From Pseudolabrys sp. (GTDB lineage: Bacteria; Pseudomonadota; Alphaproteobacteria; Rhizobiales; Xanthobacteraceae), in NCBI GenBank assembly GCA_026125925.1, contig JAHCKF010000080.1, positions 1-10,846 on the forward strand: a DNA stretch of 10,846 nucleotides. The letters run 5' to 3'. Shown here one piece after another: positions 1-6,255 of this stretch. Position numbers and translations under genes: made by a program. A model generated the notes under the pieces. It was not told where the DNA came from. It searched no databases and saw nothing but the letters and a program-made list of their open reading frames with translations. The first letter of the stretch is position 1, and each line of letters starts with the position of its first letter.

Positions 1-1
1 T

Positions 2-724
2 GCCGATCTGCGCCGCGATCCGGCGCACGAGGCCGCGCTCGACACCCAGGCGCTGAAGGGCGAACGCATCACGGTTTATGAGATGAGCGAGGAAGGCTGG
101 GCTTGGGGCCAGCTCGAGAGCGATGGCTATGTCGGCTATGTATCGGCCAACGCGCTCGGGCCCGTTGGCGCAACGCCGACGCATCGCGTCAGCGTGCCGC
201 GCACATTCGGCTTTCCGGCCGCCAACATCAAGCTGCCGCCGATGATCGCGCTGCCGATGGGCGCGGGCATCGTCATTGCGAAGACGACCGACAGCTTCGC
301 GGTCGACGGCTACGGCTGGCACTATCCGCTGAGCCACGTCGCACCGATCGAGGACAAGCACAGCGACTTCGTTGCCATTGCCGAGATGTTCGTCAGCGCA
401 CCCTATCTGTGGGGCGGCAAGTCATGGCTCGGCATCGACTGCTCGGGATTGGTGCAACTTGCTTTGCAAACCGCCGGCCAGACCTGCCCGCGCGACACCT
501 ATATGCAGGAACAGGCGCTCGGCCGTCCAGTCGCGCTCGGCAGCATCAGGCGCGGCGATCTCGTGTTCTGGAAGGGCCACGTCGCCATCGCTCGCGATGC
601 CGAGACCATGATCCACGCCAATGCCCATCACATGATGACGGCGATCGAACCGATCGCCGATGCCGTTGCGCGCATCAAGGTGGCGGGTAGTGAGGTCACG
701 AGTGTGCGGCGGGTGCAGGCCTAG
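2..724 (+). CDS. SH3b-NlpC/P60 (C40) peptidase, 5' end outside window
   Basis: Cell-wall cysteine peptidase of the NlpC/P60 (C40) family, predicted to cut peptide stems of peptidoglycan (typically the gamma-D-Glu to diamino acid bond). The reading frame is open from base 2, giving 240 visible residues, so the true start lies upstream; the internal ATG at base 83 falls inside the SH3 domain and is not the start. Visible residues ~10-50 look like a bacterial SH3 domain (GERITVYE..., then W..G.L.SDGYVGYVSA). The C40 core follows: YLWGGKSWLGIDCSGLVQ with nucleophile Cys at visible residue 147, GDLVFWKGHVAIA with His 193, and a second His at 205. The C-H-H spacing (46 and 12 residues) resembles that of NlpC/Spr enzymes, so the active site looks intact. 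It is convergent with the DsbA gene and separately transcribed. The family call is firm; the exact bond cut is not visible from the sequence. Confidence 0.93.
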   Translation, partial: ADLRRDPAHEAALDTQALKGERITVYEMSEEGWAWGQLESDGYVGYVSANALGPVGATPTHRVSVPRTFGFPAANIKLPPMIALPMGAGIVIAKTTDSFAVDGYGWHYPLSHVAPIEDKHSDFVAIAEMFVSAPYLWGGKSWLGIDCSGLVQLALQTAGQTCPRDTYMQEQALGRPVALGSIRRGDLVFWKGHVAIARDAETMIHANAHHMMTAIEPIADAVARIKVAGSEVTSVRRVQA

Positions 725-737
725 CGCCGCGCTTCTC

Positions 738-763
738 GTCGTCCCCGCGCAGGCGGGGACGAC
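738..763. terminator. Perfect hairpin between convergent genes
   Basis: An 11-bp perfect stem (GTCGTCCCCGC at 738-748, GCGGGGACGAC at 753-763) closes a 4-nt GCAG loop. It fills most of the 42-bp gap between the peptidase stop (722-724) and the DsbA stop (767-769, minus strand). Neither strand has a good U-tract after the stem, so it is not a textbook Rho-independent terminator. Its place suggests a bidirectional terminator or mRNA 3'-end stabiliser. The CGTCGTCCCCGC...GCGGGGAC motif also resembles small palindromic repeats common in rhizobial genomes, so it may be a short repeat serving that role. Confidence 0.6.
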
Positions 764-766
764 AAA

Positions 767-1453
767 TTAATTCGGACACATCACGGTGCCGCATTTGGCG
801 ACCGCCTCGACCACCGCCGTTAGCGCCTTCTTGCCCGGATAGCCGACGATGGCAACGCCGCCGACAACGATGCCGGGCGTGGCCTGGATGCCGAGCTGAT
901 CGCCGACGCGCAGATGCTCCTTCATCACCGTGGCGAACTGATCTTCACTGGCGATCTTGCGCACCTCGACGGTCTCGAGGCCGATCTCCTTGGCCGCCGC
1001 GAAAGCACGCTGGTCGTCGATGGTGCCGCGACCGGCGTAAACGAGGTGATGGAATTTGTAGAAGTCTTCGGGCGAGGCCATTTTTGCCACGGCGTATTCG
1101 ACCCGCGCCGCCAGGATCGACGGGATGCCGAGTACCGGAAACGGCACCAGCACCAGGCGCACGTTCTTGTTGGTCTGCGTCAACTCAGCAAGATCCAGCG
1201 AAGCGCGGCGGCAATAGGGGCAATTGAAATCGTAGAACTCATACAATGTCACCTTGCCCTTCGGGTTGGCGACGACAACGATGTTCTTCAGTGTTTCAAT
1301 GCGCTGCACCAGCTCCGGGGGCACGCTGTGATTGGCAATCACCGTGCCGTCGTCGGCCATGATCGGGAACTGGCCCTCATCGGCCTGTGCGGCCAGCGGC
1401 GCGAACAGCAGGCCCAGCGATAAGGCGGCGAAGCGAAAGAGCGCAGCGGCCAC
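767..1453 (-). CDS. Secreted DsbA-family thiol-disulfide oxidoreductase
   Basis: Periplasmic thioredoxin-fold protein of 228 residues, expected to oxidise or isomerise disulfides in exported proteins. I chose the GTG start at 1453 because AGGAGT (1461-1466) lies 7 nt upstream and translation then begins directly with a clean signal peptide (MAAALFRF..., hydrophobic core, cleavage near AAQA-DEG at ~23-24). A longer form from 1519 would place 22 extra residues before the signal. Catalytic motif CPYC is at 78-81 in FYDFNCPYC, and the cis-proline loop is ATPG (Pro ~193). These mark a DsbA/ScsC/BdbD-like protein rather than a thioredoxin. An additional Cys pair, CGTVMC, ends the protein (221 and 226). 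It is the last gene of the yej-led unit, 75 nt after the Nudix stop. DsbA-family is secure; oxidase versus isomerase is not. Confidence 0.92.
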   Translation of the reverse strand: MAAALFRFAALSLGLLFAPLAAQADEGQFPIMADDGTVIANHSVPPELVQRIETLKNIVVVANPKGKVTLYEFYDFNCPYCRRASLDLAELTQTNKNVRLVLVPFPVLGIPSILAARVEYAVAKMASPEDFYKFHHLVYAGRGTIDDQRAFAAAKEIGLETVEVRKIASEDQFATVMKEHLRVGDQLGIQATPGIVVGGVAIVGYPGKKALTAVVEAVAKCGTVMCPN

Positions 1454-1460
1454 GATCGAT

Positions 1461-1466
1461 ACTCCT
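1461..1466 (-). promoter_or_regulatory. Ribosome binding site fixing the GTG start of the DsbA gene
   Basis: AGGAGT on the minus strand, 7 nt before the GTG at 1453. The match and spacing are near ideal, and no comparable site precedes the upstream in-frame starts at 1519 or 1486, so it decides the start codon. Confidence 0.75.
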
Positions 1467-1501
1467 GATAAGCTTTCGACGCTCATGCCCGATTGCCGCA
1501 T

Positions 1502-1523
1502 CATATTGCGAATCAACAATATG
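1502..1523. repeat. Short AT-rich inverted repeat upstream of the DsbA gene
   Basis: CATATTG (1502-1508) and CAATATG (1517-1523) form a perfect 7-bp inverted repeat around an 8-nt centre. It starts five bases after the Nudix stop codon in the transcribed direction and lies about 50-70 nt upstream of the DsbA start. It is unusually AT-rich for this locus. It could be an operator for separate control of the DsbA gene or a weak RNA hairpin; no T-run follows, so termination is unlikely. The symmetry is certain, the function is not. Confidence 0.4.
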
Positions 1524-1528
1524 TGAGA

Positions 1529-2146
1529 TCAGGCCTGCAGCAAATCATTGAGCCGCGTCCGGTTGAGCGCCAGCCATTGCAACGCCAGGATCAGTGGCCC
1601 ATTGGCGATGCCGCCACGTTGCACAAGCGCCACGGCGTCATCGATCGGCAACCGGATCGTCTCGATGCGCTCACCCTCGTCGGCCGCGCCGGATCGCGGC
1701 GGCACGCGCGATGCATCGACGCTCGCCAGGAACAGGGCGATGGTTTCGTCGGTGATCCCGGGCGTGGTCATGAAACTGAAGAGTTGAACGAGCTTGTCGG
1801 GCGCGACGCCGATTTCCTCCTCGCATTCGCGCCGGGCGGCGGTCTCGGCGTCTTCACTGTGCTCGACGCCGCCGGCGACGATTTCCAGCATCTCGCCCTT
1901 GCCGCTGGCGAGATGCGCCGCCAGGCGGAACTGGCGGATCAGCACGACTTCGCCGCGCACCGGATCGACCGGCAGCACCGCGATGATCTGTCCCGCCACC
2001 AGGATGTCGCGCTCCTGGCGGAGCGAAGCGTGGCCTTCGTTGCGTAATGTCAGGTGGTAGCGGCGGTACTCGCGGTAGCCCTTGGCCAGAATCTCCGGTT
2101 CACCGAGCTCGACATCCGCCGGGCGATCGACAGGCGGCTTGTCCAT
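1529..2146 (-). CDS. Nudix hydrolase, ADP-ribose pyrophosphatase-like
   Basis: Cytosolic Nudix enzyme of 205 residues, predicted to split a nucleoside diphosphate linked to another moiety (ADP-ribose or a nucleotide sugar) into monophosphates with Mg2+. The Nudix box occupies residues 92-114 and fits G-x5-E-x7-R-E-U-x-E-E-x-G-U exactly (Gly92, Glu98, Arg106-Glu107, Glu110-Glu111, Gly113). It is preceded by GEMLEIVAGG, and followed by MTTPGITDE at ~126-134, the SPGxSxE-like element found about 15 residues after the box in ADP-ribose pyrophosphatases (NudF-like) and not in MutT-type enzymes. The ATG at 2146 directly follows the yejF TAG (2149-2147) with no spacer and no obvious Shine-Dalgarno sequence, so translation is probably coupled to yejF. 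The true substrate cannot be read from the sequence. Its place in a peptide-import operon is unexplained. Confidence 0.92.
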   Translation of the reverse strand: MDKPPVDRPADVELGEPEILAKGYREYRRYHLTLRNEGHASLRQERDILVAGQIIAVLPVDPVRGEVVLIRQFRLAAHLASGKGEMLEIVAGGVEHSEDAETAARRECEEEIGVAPDKLVQLFSFMTTPGITDETIALFLASVDASRVPPRSGAADEGERIETIRLPIDDAVALVQRGGIANGPLILALQWLALNRTRLNDLLQA

Positions 2147-3790
2147 CTACTGCGCCACCGCATTGCCGGCCGCGGTCTCGATATGGAAGGCGGCGGCGAA
2201 CAGCGCGCGAGTGTAATCGCTTTTCGGATTCTTGAACAGCTCGGCCGCCGCGCCCTCCTCCACCATCTTGCCGTTGCGCAGCACCAGCAGCCGCGACGAC
2301 AGCGCCGCGACCACGCGCAGATCGTGCGAGATGAACATGTAGGTGAGGTCGCGCTTCTTCTGCAGGTCGCGCAACAGATCGACCATCTGCGCCTGGATCA
2401 GCATGTCGAGCGCCGAGGTCGGCTCGTCGAGCACGATGAATTTCGGCTCCAGCACCAGCGCGCGGGCAATGGCGATGCGCTGGCGCTGCCCGCCGGAGAA
2501 TTCATGCGGATAGCGATGCCGTGTCTCGGGATCGAGCCCGACATCGGTGAGCGCCGCGACCACGCGTTGCTCGCGTTCGGCCTCGCCCAGCTCGGGGTGA
2601 TGCACCCACAGGCCTTCCTCGATGATATCGGACACCGACATGCGCGGCGACAGCGAACCGTAGGGGTCCTGGAACACGATCTGCATGTGCCGGCGGTGCG
2701 GCCGCATTTCCTTGAATTTCAGGCCCTGCAACGGTTCGCCCATGAATACGATCGGCCCGTCCGACGAGATCAGCCGCAAAATGGCGAGGCCGAGCGTCGT
2801 CTTGCCGGAGCCCGATTCGCCGACGACGCCGAGCGTCTCGCCCTTGCGCAGTTCGACCGAGACGCCATCGACCGCCTTGATGTGGCCGACCACCTTGCGC
2901 AGCACGCCGCGCTTGATCGGAAACCACACCTTGAGATCGTCGGTCTTGACCACCACCGGCGCATCCGGCTTCGGCGGCGCCGGGTCCGGCTTCGGTTCGG
3001 CGGCGAGCAGCGCCTGGGTGTAGGGATGCTGCGGCTTGGTGAAGACATCCTCGACCGCGCCCTGCTCGACGATCTCGCCGCGCTGCATGACGCAGACGCG
3101 GTCGGCAAGCTTGCGCACGATGCCGAGGTCGTGGGTGATGAACAGCATCGACATGCCGAGCCGCGACTGGATGTCCTTCAGCAGCTTGAGGATCTGCGCC
3201 TGCACGGTGACGTCGAGCGCCGTGGTCGGCTCGTCGGCGATCAACAGGTCCGGCTCGTTCGCCAAGGCCATGGCGATCATGACCCGCTGACGCTGGCCGC
3301 CCGACATCTGGTGCGGGTAGCTGGCGAGGCGACCTTCCGGGTCGGGGATGCCGACTTGCGTCAAGAGTTCGACGATGCGGGCGCGCGCCGCCTGCCCGGT
3401 CATGCCCTTGTGCAGCAGCAACACCTCGCCGATCTGCTTTTCGATCGTGTGCAGCGGGTTGAGCGAGGTCATCGGCTCCTGGAAGATGATGGTGATGTCG
3501 TTGCCGCGAATCTTGCGGATCTCGTTCTCCGGCATCGCCAGCAATTCCTGGCCCTTGAAGGTGATCGCCCCGGACGGATGGCGCGCCGCCGGATAGGGCA
3601 GCAGCTTCATCACCGACAGTGCCGTCACCGACTTGCCGGAGCCGGACTCGCCGACCAGCGCCACGGTCTCGCCCTTGCCGATCTCGAACGACACATGCTT
3701 GACGGCCTGGACCTCGCGCGCGCCATCGCCGAAAGCGACGGAGAGATCGGAAACCTTGAGCAGCGGTTCGGACATGGCTTTCGGGGTCAT
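2147..3790 (-). CDS. yejF: YejF-like peptide ABC transporter ATPase, two nucleotide-binding domains
   Basis: Cytoplasmic ATPase of the YejABEF oligopeptide importer, 547 residues with two ABC domains in one chain (E. coli YejF is about 530). Domain 1: Walker A GESGSGKS 47-54, Q-loop Gln104, signature SGGQR 163-167, Walker B LLIADE 182-187, switch His220. It is followed by [11 protein letters not shown] (~252-262), the oligopeptide-family C-terminal element. Domain 2: Walker A GESGSGKT 324-331, Gln374, FSGGQ 431-435, FIVLDE 451-456, His489. All key residues are present in both halves, so both sites look catalytically competent. The start at 3790 (MTPKAM...) is preferred: GGTGAG 4 nt upstream overlaps the yejE stop, which fits coupling. 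A second ATG at 3775 is possible but has no ribosome site. The frame stays open to 4834, but beyond 3790 it is only antiregister reading of yejE. Five bases separate it from yejE and none from the Nudix gene. Confidence 0.96.
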   Translation of the reverse strand: MTPKAMSEPLLKVSDLSVAFGDGAREVQAVKHVSFEIGKGETVALVGESGSGKSVTALSVMKLLPYPAARHPSGAITFKGQELLAMPENEIRKIRGNDITIIFQEPMTSLNPLHTIEKQIGEVLLLHKGMTGQAARARIVELLTQVGIPDPEGRLASYPHQMSGGQRQRVMIAMALANEPDLLIADEPTTALDVTVQAQILKLLKDIQSRLGMSMLFITHDLGIVRKLADRVCVMQRGEIVEQGAVEDVFTKPQHPYTQALLAAEPKPDPAPPKPDAPVVVKTDDLKVWFPIKRGVLRKVVGHIKAVDGVSVELRKGETLGVVGESGSGKTTLGLAILRLISSDGPIVFMGEPLQGLKFKEMRPHRRHMQIVFQDPYGSLSPRMSVSDIIEEGLWVHHPELGEAEREQRVVAALTDVGLDPETRHRYPHEFSGGQRQRIAIARALVLEPKFIVLDEPTSALDMLIQAQMVDLLRDLQKKRDLTYMFISHDLRVVAALSSRLLVLRNGKMVEEGAAAELFKNPKSDYTRALFAAAFHIETAAGNAVAQ

Positions 3791-3795
3791 GGCGC

Positions 3796-4974
3796 TCACC
3801 GGAACGTCTTGCGCGGATCGAAGGCGTCGCGCACCGCTTCGCCGATGAAGATCAGCAGCGACAGCATGATGGCGATGGCGAAGAAGCCGGTGAGGCCGAG
3901 CCACGGCGCCTGGATATTGGCCTTGCCCTGGCTCAGAAGTTCGCCGAGCGACGGCGAACCCGGCGGCAGGCCGAAACCGAGGAAGTCGAGCGCCGTCAGC
4001 GTCATCACTGACGACGACAGGATGAACGGCACGAAAGTCAGCGTCGCCACCATCGCGTTCGGCAGCAGGTGACGGAAGATGATGGTCATGTTGCCGACGC
4101 CGAGCGCGCGCGCCGCCTGAATGTATTCGAAGTTGCGCCCGCGCAGGAATTCGGCGCGCACCAGGCCGACCAGCCGCACCCAGGAGAACAAGAGCAGGAT
4201 GCCGAGCAGCACGAAGAAGCCGGGCACCAGGATCGACGAGATGATGAGCAGCAGATAGAGCTCCGGCACCGAGGTCCAGATCTCGATGAAGCGCTGGAAC
4301 AGAAGGTCGGTCCAGCCGCCGAAATAGCCCTGCACCGCGCCGGCGGCGATGCCGATGATCGACGACGCAATCGTCAGGCACAGGCCGAACAGCACGGAAA
4401 TCCGGAAGCCGTAGATCAGGCGCGCCAGCACGTCGCGGCCGCCATCGTCGGTGCCGAGCCAGTTGTATTCCAGCGTGCCGCATTTGGCGAAGTTGTTCTT
4501 GGCGGCGAATTCGCAATCCTTCTCGGTCAATGCCCAGGTCGGCTTCGACGGAAACGGCGATGGCGGTTTCGAGACCTGCGTCGAATAGGAGAACGGGATC
4601 GGCGGCCAGACGACAAAACCGCCTTCCTGCTTGATCAGCCCCATCAGATAATCGTCGCGATAATCGGCCGCCGTGCCGAACAACAGAGGGTCCTTCTCCT
4701 TGGCAAAGGCCGTATCCGGATAGGTGAACACCGCCGGGAAGAACGACTTGCCGTTGACGTGGATGTAGATCGGCTTGTCGTTGGCGACGAATTCGGCAAA
4801 CAGCGAAATGATGAACATCGCCAGGAACAGCCACAGCGACCAGTAGCCGCGGCGGTTGGTCTTGAAGTTCTCCCAGCGCCGCCGGTTGAGCGGCGACAGG
4901 CCGAGCCAGCGCCGGCGCACCGGCTCGGGCCCGGTCGGCGTCACAGTCGCGGCGGCTTCAGCGCGGGCGTCCAC
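3796..4974 (-). CDS. yejE: YejE-like peptide ABC transporter permease
   Basis: Inner-membrane permease of the YejABEF importer, 392 residues. An N-terminal cytosolic stretch ends in NRRRWENFKTNRRGYWSLW, typical of YejE. Membrane segments lie at about 44-64, 190-213, 236-265, 309-331 and 358-380, with a long periplasmic loop (~65-189) after the first. The EAA loop that contacts the ATPase is YIQAARALG...HLLPNA (~284-307). It ends DAFDPRKTFR as in YejE. It starts at GTG 4974, 3 nt after the yejB TGA and in the same frame; the strong site GGGAGGT (4982-4988), 7 nt upstream, supports this start. Compared with E. coli YejE as I recall it, the periplasmic loop has an extra piece before NWLGTDD carrying two cysteines (154 and 165). 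Confidence 0.95.
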   Translation of the reverse strand: MDARAEAAATVTPTGPEPVRRRWLGLSPLNRRRWENFKTNRRGYWSLWLFLAMFIISLFAEFVANDKPIYIHVNGKSFFPAVFTYPDTAFAKEKDPLLFGTAADYRDDYLMGLIKQEGGFVVWPPIPFSYSTQVSKPPSPFPSKPTWALTEKDCEFAAKNNFAKCGTLEYNWLGTDDGGRDVLARLIYGFRISVLFGLCLTIASSIIGIAAGAVQGYFGGWTDLLFQRFIEIWTSVPELYLLLIISSILVPGFFVLLGILLLFSWVRLVGLVRAEFLRGRNFEYIQAARALGVGNMTIIFRHLLPNAMVATLTFVPFILSSSVMTLTALDFLGFGLPPGSPSLGELLSQGKANIQAPWLGLTGFFAIAIMLSLLIFIGEAVRDAFDPRKTFR

Positions 4975-4977
4975 GGC

Positions 4978-6090
4978 TCAGACCTCCCGCGACTCGAAAT
5001 CGATGCGCGGATCGATCCACGTATAGGCGAGATCGGAGATCAGGTTCACGATGACGCCGACCAGGGAGAAAATGTAGAGCGTCGCGAACACCACCGGATA
5101 GTCGCGATTCAGCACGCTTTCGAAGCCGAGCAGGCCGAGCCCGTCGAGCGAGAAGATGGTCTCGATCAGCAGCGAGCCGGCGAAGAACGCCGACACGAAA
5201 GCCGATGGGAAACCGGCGATGACGATCAGCATCGCGTTGCGGAACACGTGGCCGTAGAGCACCTGATTGCGCGAGCAGCCTTTGGCCCGCGCGGTCAGCA
5301 CGTACTGCTTGCGGATTTCCTCGAGGAACGAGTTCTTGGTCAGCAGCGTCATGGTGGCGAAGGCCGCCAGCGCCATCGACAGGATCGGCAGCGTCAGATG
5401 CCAGAAGTAATCGAGGATCTGCTCGTACCACGGCATCGCCCAGAAATTGTCCGAAACCAGCCCGCGCAACGGGAACCAGTTGAAGAACGAGCCGCCGGCG
5501 AACAGGATGATGAGCAGGATGGCGAACAGGAAGCCGGGAATGGCGTAACCGATGATGATGACCGTCGAGGTCCACATGTCGAAGCGCGACCCGTCGTCGA
5601 CCGCCTTCTTGATGCCGAGCGGAATCGAGATCAGATAGGTCAGCAGCGTCATCCAGATGCCGAGCGACATCGACACTGGCAGCTTCTCCTTGATCAGCTC
5701 CAGCACGGTGACGTCGCGGAAGTAGCTCGAGCCGAAATCGAAGCGGATGTAATTCCACAGCATGATGCCGAAGCGCTCATAGGCCGGCTTGTCGAAGCCG
5801 AACTGCTTCTCCAGCTTCTTGATGAAAGCTGGGTCGAGCCCCTGCGCGCCGCGGTACTTGGAATTGACGGCATCGACGCCGGAGCCGCCCTGCGCCATGC
5901 CGCGATTGCTGAAATCGCCCTGCGCCCCGGAAATGCGCGAAGTGGCGCCGGTTTCGGAGCCCGACAGCTTGGCGATCACCTGCTCCACCGGTCCGCCGGG
6001 CGCGAACTGCACCACCACGAAGGACACCAGCATGATGCCGAACATGGTCGGCACGATGAACAGCAGGCGACGGAGGATATAGGCGGTCAT
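4978..6090 (-). CDS. yejB: YejB-like peptide ABC transporter permease
   Basis: Inner-membrane permease of the YejABEF importer, 370 residues (E. coli YejB is about 364). It opens with [20 protein letters not shown], the classic first membrane segment of DppB/OppB/YejB permeases. A long periplasmic stretch (~32-140) follows, including a Gly/Ser-rich part at ~43-72 (KLSGSETG...MAQGGSG), then membrane segments near 141-160, 174-198, 231-250, 287-308 and 335-353. The EAA loop is [10 protein letters not shown]...VFRNAM (~263-287). The C-terminus [11 protein letters not shown] matches YejB proteins. ATG 6090 has AGGAA (6094-6098) just upstream. A 165-bp gap with a large palindrome separates it from the preceding binding-protein gene; yejE follows after 3 nt. 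Confidence 0.95.
   Translation of the reverse strand: MTAYILRRLLFIVPTMFGIMLVSFVVVQFAPGGPVEQVIAKLSGSETGATSRISGAQGDFSNRGMAQGGSGVDAVNSKYRGAQGLDPAFIKKLEKQFGFDKPAYERFGIMLWNYIRFDFGSSYFRDVTVLELIKEKLPVSMSLGIWMTLLTYLISIPLGIKKAVDDGSRFDMWTSTVIIIGYAIPGFLFAILLIILFAGGSFFNWFPLRGLVSDNFWAMPWYEQILDYFWHLTLPILSMALAAFATMTLLTKNSFLEEIRKQYVLTARAKGCSRNQVLYGHVFRNAMLIVIAGFPSAFVSAFFAGSLLIETIFSLDGLGLLGFESVLNRDYPVVFATLYIFSLVGVIVNLISDLAYTWIDPRIDFESREV
4982..4988 (-). promoter_or_regulatory. Strong ribosome binding site for yejE within the yejB 3' end
   Basis: GGGAGGT on the minus strand lies in the last codons of yejB, 7 nt before the GTG at 4974. It supports a GTG start directly after the yejB stop and gives yejE its own initiation site instead of relying only on coupling. 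Confidence 0.75.
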
Positions 6091-6130
6091 GGGTTCCTGT
6101 TAGCGCAGTATCGTTGGTCCGTCACCTAAC

Positions 6131-6254
6131 CCGTCATCCTGAGGTGCGACCTCCGCGATAGCGGAGGGAGCCTCGAAGGATGGACGGTCGAGGCGTCAGG
6201 GGCTGCCATCCTTCGAGGCTCGCGGCTGTCGCCGCTCGCACCTCAGGATGACGG
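6131..6254. repeat. Large branched palindrome between binding-protein gene and yejB
   Basis: This 124-bp element reads almost entirely as nested inverted repeats. The outer arms are 19-bp perfect (CCGTCATCCTGAGGTGCGA at 6131-6149 and its complement at 6236-6254). Inside are a side hairpin CCTCCGC-GATA-GCGGAGG (6150-6167), a second 15-bp perfect stem (AGCCTCGAAGGATGG 6169-6183 with its complement 6206-6220) closed by a 22-nt loop, and another side hairpin GCGGC-TGTC-GCCGC (6222-6235). The predicted RNA is a cloverleaf-like fold. The motif resembles dispersed palindromic repeats that I recall from Bradyrhizobium-type genomes. It begins one base past the yejA-like stop codon and ends 40 bp before yejB. 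By analogy with REP elements after malE, it could stabilise the binding-protein mRNA or lower expression of the permease genes. Confidence 0.85.
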
Positions 6255-6255
6255 T

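Noticed and set aside
1454..1519. Longer DsbA start at 1519
   Set aside because: It would put 22 residues before the signal peptide and has no ribosome site, whereas GTG 1453 has AGGAGT at 7 nt.
1506..1522. FNR/FixK-like half site TTGAT near the inverted repeat
   Set aside because: The second half (AATAT) matches ATCAA at only two of five positions.
3791..4834. N-terminal extension of the yejF frame to 4834
   Set aside because: The extra residues are low-complexity out-of-frame reading of yejE; a family-length YejF starts at 3790 with a ribosome site.
2054..6129. Two very long plus-strand open frames (2054-4072 and 4069-6129, over 670 codons each) opposite yejF, yejE and yejB
   Set aside because: Their translations are rich in Arg, His, Gln and Asp with no recognisable domain, as expected when GC-rich codons are read antisense. 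The minus-strand frames carry complete ABC transporter motifs.
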